Shown piece by piece: positions 1 to 12,400 of a DNA stretch of 64,000 bases (positions are counted from its first letter, which is position 1; each line of letters opens with the position of its first letter). The stretch covers positions 51,034,398 to 51,098,397 of the forward strand of contig NC_092521.1 of the NCBI RefSeq assembly GCF_037038585.1, in the 5' to 3' direction. The translations under genes and the position numbers were made by a program. A model generated the notes under the pieces. That model saw only the letters and a list, made by a program, of their open reading frames with translations. It did no database searches and was not told where the DNA came from. Origin of the DNA: Patagioenas fasciata. Lineage: Eukaryota; Chordata; Aves; Columbiformes; Columbidae.

Positions 1-207
1 CCTGTAAGTAAAATGAACGTAATTTGATTTGAGATTGCTTTTGTGATTTGCTTTCTGATTACAGTTAGCATGGTCTGCCCCTAAAAGGAGAGCCAAGTAT
101 CAGTTACCTTATTTTGTAAAACACGCAAATCTTTGGTTATATTAACTGACATTGTAACTACAGTTGACAGAGATTCTAAAAGCTGAATCAACTATTGTGT
201 CTTGCAG
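1..207 (+). other. ESCO1: End of ESCO1 5' intron
   Basis: Non-coding sequence leading to the acceptor ttgcag at 202-207. No promoter or CpG island is seen, so the ESCO1 promoter lies outside the window. Confidence 0.6.
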
Positions 208-209
208 AA

Positions 210-406
210 ATGGCAGCTCAGAAAAGGAAGTCGATGTTAGTAGAGCCTTCTGCTAAGCGTCCAAAGCTGGACAAGAACAGCAAACCGTCATCAGTGAAGA
301 AGGAGAAGGAGGTGTCAGATATAAAACATGTCTCAAATAAATCAAAACCTAATCAGTGTGCAGTGCAGGAGAAAACTGTACTCAAAACCTCTGCCAAATC
401 AAACAG
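210..406 (+). CDS. ESCO1: ESCO1 coding exon 1, start codon
   Basis: The acceptor ttgcag ends at 207, ATG is at 210 with G at +4, and the donor is gtcagt at 407. It codes for residues 1-65 and two bases of codon 66. The product is Lys/Ser-rich, beginning [11 protein letters not shown]. There is no recognisable domain, and similarity to the human N-terminus is weak. Phase 2 matches the next exon. Confidence 0.8.
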
Positions 407-3400
407 GTCAGTGGCAAAAAAAAGAAGTAATTTTTCTAGGTTATCTTCCTAGACTAAATTAGTGCAGAAACAATGTAAGCAGAATGAATTTGAGTCAAAT
501 ATACAACTAAATAATTAAATAGTAATAGTGGGAAGATCAGCCTTAAATGATTGTGATATCTGCTACGTGGTCTTTCTCTGGAATTATATTAGTGTCTCAA
601 AATCCAGAAAGCCTTCCTCCAAAAAAAAAGATTCTGAAGTAAAAATTAATCAGCTAATACATCATTTGAAATCCACAAATGTCAACAATTAAAAACTGCT
701 GGAGATATTAAAAAGCATTCATCTGTGATTCATAGATCAGTCTTGCCATGCATAAAAAACACTAAGTACTACACTTAAGAGTAACCAGGTGGAAAAGAAG
801 TCTATTTGGAATGATTCTAGAGAAAATTCTTCTATCAGCATTCAGGGAGCAAGATCTAGTGTTTCAAAAAAGAAAAGAAAGGTTTGAGGTAGAGGCTAGC
901 AGGAAGGATAGGAGTCTTATGACAAATTCTACTTTTTGAATGCTGAAAAAATAATTATTTGAATTTTTCAGTGACAACACCAATGAACCTGAACAAGGAA
1001 TGCGCATGACTACAAGATCATCAGGATTCAACTCAAATAATAAAACAATTCCTGACAAAAAGGTCCAACAGCAGCCTAAATCTGCAAAAAGTAAGGAAGT
1101 ATGCCAGAAAAAATCTGTGCAAGAAATTCCTAAGTCAAAATGCATAATTGCACCAAATGAGCCAGTAATGAGGAGATCACAGAGGCTGCAGCAGTTAACA
1201 CATGTACGTGTACCAGCAAGATCACTGCGCAACAGGGAAGTTAAAGAAGAAAAAGCTTCGGAAGTTAAACAAAGTAGCCAGGCAAGAAGACATGCTCAGA
1301 ATGTTGCAGCAAAACCACTTAAATCTACTGAAAAGAAAACGGAACAGAAAAACACAAAAGCAAAGCCAAATGATACAAATGAGAACAAAGAAATACACGT
1401 ACAAGTGACGAGGTCTCTAAAAGAGAAAAAATGTAAAGCAGACAATAAAAATGATAATTCGAACAACTTTCAACAAAACCTTCAAGGATCATCAGGTCCT
1501 GATCAGAGTCTTAAGGAAGTTAAGAAAGACCTAATGGGCCCTGTATCTCCTATTCCTAGCAACACAAAGAAAGTGGAAACAGATTCTCTTAAGCCAAATT
1601 CTAAGACAGTAACTAATGAAAAGCAACAAATACATCAGAACGTAAAAAACAGTAGAAAACCAAAAAAGATTTCACAGCCATCTGTAAGTGAAATAAATGT
1701 GGCTGATCAGCCAGAGAACGATGTGAAATCCAAAAGGGTAAGCATCCTTGAACTTTGTGAAGAAATCGCAGGTGAGATCGAGTCTGATACAGTAGAGGTG
1801 AAAAAAGATTCCCCTAATGCTGAGTGTAGCAAAACAGAAGAAAAGCATGCCAGCGTACAGTTTCAACAAAGTGAAATGCTTACTCAGAAAGAAGCTAGTC
1901 AAAGTACTCAATGCAAACGTTTTTTCCCCAGCAAAAAAGGAATGCCTGTTAAATGCACTCTGAATGGTAGAAATAACTCCTCGAACAAAAACTCTAAATG
2001 GACCAAAATTAAATTACTGAAAGCTAGTAACATTAAGCAAAGTAACTTAAATTCTGCAAATGTCCCCAAGCTTTCTTTGTTAAAAGATTACACTGAAGTT
2101 TCAGAGGCAAGTCAAATAGCTACAGAAGCAGAGCTTTCGAAGGCACAAGACAAGCTGTCATTAACAGGACTCTCTGAGAATGAAAGTGCAACTTGTGTGC
2201 AGGAGAAATCAGATCCTTCATCTGAAAGAACTGAAGCTAAAGAAGTAACATTGGAAATAAAACAGCCCACAAAGAGAGGTGCAGAAAATGGTTTGTTGCA
2301 CAATTTGACAAAACATTTATGTGAGTCAAGACCAGATGAGGTAAGTCATTTTAATGATGGCATATGGCGGGAGGGTATTCTCAAACTGTTCTGTTTTCTG
2401 AGAATGACATGCTTAGAAAGTGTCTTAACAATTACTTTATTTTACAGTAACTTAGAATTTTTCAGTGTATTAAGGATCCTTTGCTGGTGTGTTGTCATAG
2501 ACAGGATGATAGTAAGCTAGAAAATGAATTTGTTCCATCATCCTAAATTCTGTAGCTAATGAAATGTTGATCGATAAAATTTTCTGCTGGAGCTGAAGAC
2601 TGTACAGATTCATATGGATGATTTTTGATGACTTCAACTTGCATAGCTGTTCTATTCTGAAAAGATGTATTAGGAGAAATGAGAGGGGAAACAAAGTGTT
2701 CTCTATTTGAGTGACCTTCTATTAAAATTTAAGATTTTAAGGACAAAAGTGTTCCATATGAAGTATTTTATAAGCTTATATATCAAATGAAAAAGATTTT
2801 TTTTTCAAAATTAATACCACAAACTTCAGTATGGACTAGCTAATCAGTTGCATTTTGTTTGCTAAAAATAATGTAGGAATCAGAAAACTGGTGCTATATC
2901 TAAGATGTTAATACTTAGTTAACTCAGTGATTTTGTTAATAGGTTAGAGGCGTTAAATAGTTTGGGCTTTTTATTTAATATTTTCTGTTTTGTTCAGAAC
3001 TTTCGATTACATTTGGAATCAAGTCCAGAAAGTTCTCCAGTAAAGTATGTCACAGCTCCTAAACCTCCAAAACAAATTAAAAAAGAACCAGGAGAAAGTG
3101 AACCTCAAGGTAACTTTACTATTAATTTTTCCTCTTCTTCTGACCAGTTGTGTGGGAAGCATAAGTCTTCCTTTTGGGGAGTGCTTTACAGAATAAGGTA
3201 CAGTTGGTGCAGAACTAGACTTCTGGGATTGGAACTGTTGACCAGGGTTTTCATATTTCTTTGTGTGTCACACCTGTGGCCACTTCAGTATGAATAGCAA
3301 TGGATATCCTTTTATCTCTGGGCTGTGTAGCGGGAAAGACACGTGTCTGTTTTTCTACTGAGCTCTTGTTTTAGTGCGTCTTTATGCTTTATGCATGAGT

Positions 3401-6400
3401 ATTTTAATGCTTAACTATTCTGTTTGAATAAAAGTGGAGTGACAACTTTAAAAAGAAACAAACAGAAAAAACCCTAACCAAATCCTTTCATTTTCTTTGT
3501 AATAAAATAGTAAAACTTCCATATTTCAATTGAGTTCTTCTCTTGGATAGATTTCTGTTAGGGATTCTCTGTTGGTTACTGCTTCCTTTGAATAAGTGTC
3601 TGCATTTCTTTCTCTTAAGTTGTTCTACTCCATCTTGACCAAATTATGGATTGAGTAATCACTCTCTTGTTTTTATTACATAGCCTTCATTTGTCAGCCT
3701 GTGAATGCAGTTTGTCAAACCTTATGCTAAGTGTGATGTGAATATTTTGACACAAGTATATTTGACTAAGAAATATTATTGATGGATCACTAAAATAGCT
3801 CTTCATTAGCTTCCCTCTTGATATGTCATCCTTTTGCCTCCAGGTTTTTGATTTGTTGGGGTTTTTCGTTTGACTTTTGGCTGGTGCTTTTTTTTTTTTT
3901 TTTTTAAATTTGAACCTGATTTTTAGTGTACTTTTTAACTATTTAGCTTCACTAAATAGTTCTGTTGGGGTTTTGATTCTTGGTTGTGTTTGGGGTTTGG
4001 ATTTTTTTGTTTTCTTTGGTTGTTTTTTGTTGTTGTTGGTTGGTTGGAGTTTTTTCTGTTTTGTTTTTTGTGTTTTTTTTTCTTCCCTGCCATTATAGGG
4101 TAATTTTGAAGGGCAAAATACTCCAAGTGTACTGTTAGAGAATGTAAAAAAATTTTTTTTCTTTCTTTTGCTATTCTTCATTGTTTCTTTTCCTTAATTG
4201 TTATAGAACACACCTCAGATGGGGACATACTATACATTTATGATTCTAATACTATACATAGAGCTATTTGTATGGGGGTCATTAGAAAGAGATTTAAACT
4301 GCTATGTAGTTTTGCTAGTGGCCTTACTTAACTGCTGGCAAACTGCTCTGCAGAACTGCTGTGGAAACGTTGAAGAAAATTGCACTTTAATATATGTGGA
4401 GGAACACAGGAATACTGCCTCAAGGTTGCATATTTTTTTATTAGCCATGAACAAATGGCAACATTGTCTTGAATATACTTTTGCAAAGCACTATTTGTGT
4501 AGCTCAAATTTCCTTTGCAGCTAAAAACTTTTTAATGAAGTTGTAAACTTTGATTAATTTTAGGTTTGGCTCCCAAGCATTTGACACATACTTCATTTAC
4601 AAATCAAACTTCTGAAACTGCGAACAGGTATAGTGTTTCCTACATTATGAAATTACAATAACCTTCCATAGAGTTATGAGGGGTTTTATTATAAGACTGT
4701 GCTGTTGTCTCCCAGCCTCAACTTTCAGTTTCAAATAAGTGACAGATTTCAGATAAAAACAGATTTTCATTTTACCCAGTTAGTAAGGGATGTTTTTATT
4801 TTGTTAAGAAAATTATTAAGCAAGATATTTGTGACTGCACGCTTGTTTTAAGAAGTAGAACTTAAAAGAGTTGGGAAGACATTTCTAATGGTCTCTTGCT
4901 CAAATCAGATGACGAGAGAGTATAGGAAGAGTTTACCGCAGGTTTTTCACTTGTTGAATTATGGCACTTCTGTAAGAGTTTTCTAATCCTTAAATTATGG
5001 GAGTCTATATGAGATCTTTTTAGGTGGGGAAGAGGGGTTTTAATTTGGGATTTTTTTTGTGATTGCCGTGAAATGAAGGTGTCAGCTGCCATATAAAACA
5101 TGATGCTTGTTCTTGAGACTAACTAAATTGTTCTTACTACTAACAGTTCAAATTTACATTTTGTCCTCAATCATGTTAACTGTTGTAGTTTTTGAACAAT
5201 TCTGACATAGTCTCTGGTTTTAGCCAGTTACAAGCTAAAGACAATGATTTCTTCATACTTGATACCTCAAACAGCAACATAGTTGGCACAATGGTTAGTA
5301 CATCTATATTGTTTTCTGTATTCGTAATGGAGATAAGAAGAAATGATGCAGTTCATTTTCAGTACATCTGTCTGAAGCCAGGTTAGCAATTCTGACTGTT
5401 CAACCCTTTTGTACATGTTGAAAAACTCCACTACTATGGAATTTCACAGAAAATGGGTGGTAAGGTAGATGTAAAACTAGTTAAATGACTATTGTTAGAT
5501 TTTTCAATAAATATTACACTAACTTCGATTTTTTAAAGTATTTTTTACTCTCAACTGCCACACAGCTTTATGGTTTCTACACAATTTTATTAACTTTATT
5601 AGCTGAACAAGCCCATATTGCTTTGCTGTTATTCGAAGATATATTTTTCTTGTGAGAGTTTCTTACCCTGCTTTCCATATGCTATCCAAGATTATAAGCC
5701 ATCATTCTTTCTGTGGTAGTCCTGCCCTAACACAGAGTAATGTGCGTATCTGTAGTGTAGCTCTCTTTAGAGCTTTGTAAGAAAAGGTTGCAGCCGGAAA
5801 AGGCAAACCTTGAAGAAACTACTTAAGGAAAAATTTGCGGCACTGACAGGAAGAAGAAAATTAGCTCTGATAAAGTGCAAAAAATGCTATTTTAAAAATG
5901 TCTGGCAAGAATTTTTATTTTTTAAAAAGCTCACTGAGTTAACCTGCTACATATACTACAGCAGCTGCTACAATTAAGCCCTATATCCTTAGTTTGCTCA
6001 GAAACAGAAAATATGTAAATACATAGTTGAAGTACGAGTATTTTTGTCTGTGTTTCGCTTTGATGATCTCCACAAGTTTCATCCAAACCTGTAGTTAATG
6101 CTATTTTTCCACTGAATATAGTAGCAAGTTCATAGAATAACCTTGTTGATGTGTTATAGTACTTTACAGTGTTTCTTTCAGTTGTGACAAGGGGAAACTT
6201 ACACTGAGTGAGATTCCCATTATATGTCGATTTATTCCTCATGTCCTCTTATTCCTCCCTTCACTGCCAGCTGTTAGAATAAGTTTAAATTGTATTTGAA
6301 AGATTTATGAAATCTGTTTTATATTGCCCACTTATATTTATGGAAATATTTACATGGTCTGCTTTAGCAGCTGGGTGTATGATATCTGAAACTAGAAACC

Positions 6401-9400
6401 TAAACCTTACCTAAGAAATATAAAGCATTGGGCACCATCTGTTATGCTCTGAAAATGCCTCAGTTAAATGCTTGTATTAATGGTTGTGACTAACCTTCCC
6501 CACTTGGTTGTAAATTTTTTATTTTATTTTTTGTCATTAAAAAACAAAACCCCAAAATATTAATAATAAAAAAAACCAACAACAACAAAACCCACAAACA
6601 TTGTAATTAGACTACTTACAATCTGATTTTTTGTTAATCTTTTTATTTCCTTATTTTCCCGTTTGAATTACAAATTAAAATATATAGGATTGTGTTTTGG
6701 GCAATTAACTTGGATTTGCATCTCGTTAAAGTTTAGTTATACTAATCACAACGACTTTGATTATCTAGGATGACTTGTATAAGCAGTCCCGTTTTAACAT
6801 GAAACATTTGTATTTCAAGGGTTCCATTGTCAAATCCTTCATTAGCATCAAAATGCAGTAACTTCCTGTCATCTGAAGAACATAGTCAGAAGCTAAAAGA
6901 AGCAGGAAAAGATGGTGATAAGCAGCTGATCATAGTAAGTAATACCATTTTAGTAAGGCTTATAGCTTCTCAAAGAAATTACTTTTGAATTTGCAGTGCT
7001 GTGTTTTTCTGAACTTGTCTAAAATTCGTTACTTATGGATACTACTATTACCATGGTGAATGGTTTGTCAGAGTAGAACCTCTACTAGATTGTCATTCAA
7101 TGTTGATGGAGAAATGGTGGCAGACAGACTTAACATTTAAAGCTGATTCTTGTTAGTACAAATTTCTGAATTTTTTAATGGAATGGCTATTCAGTAAGAA
7201 TACAGTTGTTTTAGGCAATTTGCCTTTACTTAGGTGCAAAATCTCAGTTTCTTAAAATTTCAGAATTATATGGGGAGGTGCATCAGGCAGATTGTGTGCA
7301 AAGTTAATATAAACAGTTTCATTCTCGCATCATTCATATGTCCATTGGTCTGAGACAAATTTAAAGATGTTCCTGTGGATGTACTCATTTTCACCATGAT
7401 ATTTAAGCAGCAATAGTAGTGTAGTTAGTTGTTCTTACCCTTTTTGCTATTAGCTACCAAATGTAGATATTTCTTTTAACACAAGAAAATGCAAAATGAG
7501 GAGGAGAGCAACACAGTCGTTTTTCGATATTGTGGAATCAGACAACTTGATAGTGGAACAATTGTTTGGTTGTATTGAATTTTATGTTTTTAATAATCCA
7601 CGCATCAGATAATCCTTGAAAAATAAAAGGCTGGAGCTGGGAAGCTCCAGCAGGAGAGGAATCCAGGCCATTAGGAAGGAGGACTCTGTAGGAAGCTTTT
7701 TATGAAATTGCCTCTCTCACAAGTATAACTGGTGGTCTTGCTGAATTACGATTTTTTCATATAATACATGGATTATGCACACAAAAATATTAACTAAAGT
7801 AAAACCAGGTGAATTCTGAATACTCTTTTATATCCATACTGAAATATTTTAAAATCAGAGCTGCTGAGAGCTACATTGATAAACATATCCTTGATTTGCC
7901 TGAAGTTATACAAATCTAGGCACTTGATTGCCCAGTCACAGGATGATAAATGAGCTGTATCTAACATTTAAAAACATTTCAGCTGTTGCCACTTTGAAAC
8001 GCATTTAACAGACAGAGTTAAAATGCATGATTAAATATCTTGACTATATTAAAAGATATATAAGAGTATTCCTTTTCATTCCAGTAAAGCTAACTTAGTT
8101 TTTGCTCGTACAGTAATAGAACTTGACTGAAGAGTTCCTAGGATCTTTGACAAGAAGAAATACATAACTTTCTGCTTACTTACTGAAGAGAGCTTGTGTG
8201 GCTCTTCACAGTATTCATGCAAAGAGGTTTTTTTGCAACTTCTTGATTATGCTGGCAGTATTCTTGTTTTCAGCCCAAATTAGGAGAGTAATATTTTTCC
8301 CTAGGTATTTATCAGTAAGTTTTAACTTATTTACCTAGCAAAATTTTAGAATATAAAGAATGGGTCATCATTTTCCCATACTAGGGAAAATGGGAAAGGC
8401 CTAGTTTCTTTTCTTCTGTGTGTATTTCTGCAAAGTGCAAGTGAGCACTGTATTTCATTTTAAAATGTGAAAGTAACAGCTTCATAATATCTAATATATT
8501 TCAGCACTTCATACAAATCTAATTCACTTTGATTTCATCACATTCAGAGTGGGCTTTTTATTGTGTTGAAAGTGCATTTTGGTAATGCCTGTAGTTTGCT
8601 TTAGGGAGAAAGTATTAGGTAAGGTATTGCTCTGTTATTCTTTTACCTGAGGGAAAACTGCTTTTATCATTGTCAAAACATATAGAGGAACCCAAATATT
8701 TGTTAAGCTATTTTGTAAAATACTATCCTTGACATCAGTTACTGTGGAGACAAGACATAGTTATGTCTAGAATAGCTTGTGCTAGCATCTGGAGAAGAAA
8801 AATCACTCAATTAATTTGTACAAGCATCTGGAGAAGAAAAATCACTCAATTAATTTGTATAGTACCTGACTTTGCTTTTCAAGTACTCAAAAAATTGGGG
8901 ATTAAATGCATGTAATAAAATAAGGTGCGTTTTGTAATTAATAGTTTTGTTTGCAAAACTATGGTGAATTTCTTAAATGTGGATTCTGAAGGGCTGGGCT
9001 TTTTGTTTGTTTGTTTTGTTTGTTTAGGAAATATTTTCAAATACATTTATATACTTCTGTAACATTCCTCTGAGAACAGAGAAAAGATTCATTTAGTTTA
9101 AAAGCTGTTCGGGTTGAACTTTCTCCTATAAGAGGCAGCAGTCTTAGTACACACAGTCAAATCTCTTAGATTACCAATTACAGTGTCTGCAATTATAGTC
9201 AATAGCTAGAAATAATTTTTATTTCAAATTTCTGGTGCGTTGTGTTATGAGAAGTAGTTTCATCGTTCTTATTTTACCTTGAGCAAAGTTAGGAGGTCGT
9301 GCTTCTTAGCAGGGAACGCTTAACTTGCACTTCGTTGTACTTTTTAAAAAAATTAAATGCCTGAAAGTTGCGATTTTGGGCTCTATTGTGAGATCTTATT

Positions 9401-12400
9401 CTTTTGGAGATTTGTCAAGCCAGTCCATCTTAATGTATGTACAGAATCCTTTTTTTCTTTTTGCAACCAAAGTGTAAAAACCCGTTGCGCTTGGTTTGAC
9501 CCACCACATGATATACTATCTTTGTTTTTGCTGGTTTTTTGCTATTAAATTTTTGTAGTCTTTTGTATTTAAGTTTTACATCTGTCCTTTTATTTGTCTT
9601 TACAGTATCTAAGCCTCAGAGTCTGGGATGTTTACAATATCGTCTGTGTATTCTAACCTTTTCGTTTCTTGAGCTATATTTAGAGAGGTGTTATTGTAAA
9701 ACTAGTCTTTGTTTTCCACAATATGCTTTTTTTTTAATATTTAATCCGTAAAGATGTATCTTACCTTCCTTCTTCTCCCATATAGTTACTATAATGATAG
9801 ATTCATTTTTTATTTTTCTTAAGTAATATAATCTTTAACAAGCTTTAAGACTATTTGACTGTAATAGGAGTAAAACAATACAACATCCATTTGTAGAAGA
9901 AATATTTAGTAGCTGTACTTGCACCATTTTCTTTCTTGGTATGCATCATTTAGTTATCTGAGCAGCTTTCAAACATAAAATTATCTTCATTTTGTAGAGG
10001 TACAACTAAGATCAAAGATGAGTTTTCTGTTTTCTTCAGATTTGCTTGCTGTCACGCATCTTAAAAAGCAAGTCTCTTCAGAGCGTAGAACTTCAGCTGA
10101 AAACAGCAAGGAATCTAATGCTGCAACAAACTTTGTAAAACAAACGGTGACAGGAAAAAACGGTGTTTGAAGTGATGGCCAAGATTTAGGTTCAGACTGA
10201 GGAGAGTACGATTTGTTTTTCTGGAGCAAAGGAATTAAAATTGAGGCTAAAATATGTTCCAAGTTGATGACTTAGTGTTTAGATTAGTCTGTTCTGAATA
10301 TTTGTGAACTGTATCCTCTTGCACTTCATTTGAATGTTCAGTTGGTAGGTTGACAGGTTATGTGAAGCTCCATGTTGGAAGTTTTATAGAGTAATGCAGT
10401 GAAAGCATACTTTCCAAGTACTTGAATCTGATGTGCAAATATGAGAACTTGAATATGAAATCATCTGTTCCTTTAACTTCTGAAATTGAAAGAACAACAC
10501 ATGTGCAAAGCATATGTTTTCAATTTTCTTAAAATGAGATATGCTTTTTATCCAAGACAAGGAAAGTCAGTTGTTTGCTTCTTGTAAAAATTCTGCTTAC
10601 CTGCCAGATCTAGGACAAAATTTTGACCGTAAGATGTAGATGATCTTTGTAGCAAATGTGTGGATCAGGGTTGCTTGATAGAAGATGCTTTCGATTCTAA
10701 GGTTTGAATTGGTGCTATATATTAAAGTGATACGCATGCTAATTCAGTTTACACATTTGGATATCATACTTAAGTATTTTCTTACATATATTTTGGTTAA
10801 ACTTGAACATAGTTTCCTGCTTGATGTAAATAGGTAATATATGAAAGAAATGTTTTTATTTAAGCTGAAAACAGAATCCTCAGTGGAAATAAGTGTCTCA
10901 TAAGAAATCACTTTTACAAAGTTGCTGTTTTCTTCCTTAAACTAGTACAGACTGGTTGTCAATTTCTCTGAAGAACTGGAGAATATCTTTTGGGCAATCT
11001 CTTGTTGTTCGCATTAGTTAAGTACCACCTATTTTCTTTCCTGTAATCCCAGTAACAACAAGGCAGTGGTTACTGCAGAAGTGACTGCAGAGGGAGTTTG
11101 GTAGTTGAGAGCAGTCATGATTCTTCCCACACAAATCTTACCTTTGGGGATAGCTCTGCTCTTACGGGGGCAGTAATGACCATCCTTTCTTATTATCACT
11201 CCTTCCCATTTCTATGTCACTGCAGCAACTCGGCTTTGTTTAACAAATTCAGGTGGTTGTGTTTTGCGTCTTTTGTCCTGAAGGTGAGAATGTTTTGTAA
11301 GGTTAGCTGGGAACCTGATACAGGAATTCAGGCACCAAGGCTACAAATGTGTTGTGGGTTACCCCTGGCAGGCAGCTAGGCACTGTGCAGCTGCTTGCGT
11401 ACTCGCCCCAGGTAGGATGGGGGAGAAGGCATGTAGTTGACATAAGGACAGTTTAATAGGTAAAGCAAAAGCTGTGTGCGCAAGCAACAAGGAATTAATT
11501 CACTACTTCTCATTGGCTTGCAGGTATTTAGCCATCTCCAGGAAAGCCAGGCTTCATCTTGTGTAACAGTTGGGAAGACAAATGTTGTAACTCCAAACGT
11601 CCTCCCCTTCCTTCCTCTTCCCCCCAGCTTTTATTGATCAGCGTGATGTCATATGGTGTGGGACAGTTGGGGTCAGTTGTAGTCAGCTGTCTCTGCTGTC
11701 TCTACTCCCCACTTTCTATGCAGGCCCACCCGACTCAATGGCACAGCAGAGTGAGAAACAGAAGGCCTTGATGCTGTGTAAGCACTGTGCAGCAATAGCT
11801 AAAATATCAGTGTGTTAGCAACACTGTTTTGGTCAGAAATCTACAAGATAGCACCATAGCAGCTACTGTGAAGCAAATTAACCTTATCCCAGCCAAAACC
11901 AGTACCCATTGGAACATTCTCTGTAATATTCTTGAATAATGTTTTTATATGGGTCGAGAATGGATTGATTGTCCATTGTAAATATTGTGCAGATTTGGTC
12001 TTTAACTTATTTTTTTCATACTGCTTTAGCTAGTGACCAATGAGGATATTATTTCATAATGGATAATGACCTTTCATTTTCATTTTTCAAATATGTTAAA
12101 TAAACATCACAGTTTTGAAAGTTTCAAGTTGATTTATATTCTTTGGCTAAAATAGCTTTTCAGAAAGATGGATACTGGTGTTTTTTTTGTTGTTGTGGCT
12201 GGTTAGTTGTTCTTTTGTTAAATACCACGGTCTTCATTTTGAAGTGAAACTTGTTTCTGAGTTGGGTCATGTCTTCTGATCCTTCTGGTCAGCAAGGGGA
12301 TCCACCCATCAACTTCAATCTTGAATCCATCTTTTGTTGAAATAGCATTCTTTGACCTTTTCATTTTCTGTGGAGAGCCCAAAAATCTTTGTTTTGTTCC

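Noticed and set aside
864-1911. - strand open frames opposite ESCO1 exon 2
   Set aside because: They are shadows of the lysine-rich coding exon, whose complement is rich in Phe and Leu codons.
5224-5293. Possible extra ESCO1 exon (acceptor gttttag, donor gttagt, open frame)
   Set aside because: Its phase would throw exon 5 out of frame and into a stop, and human ESCO1 runs directly from exon 4 to exon 5.
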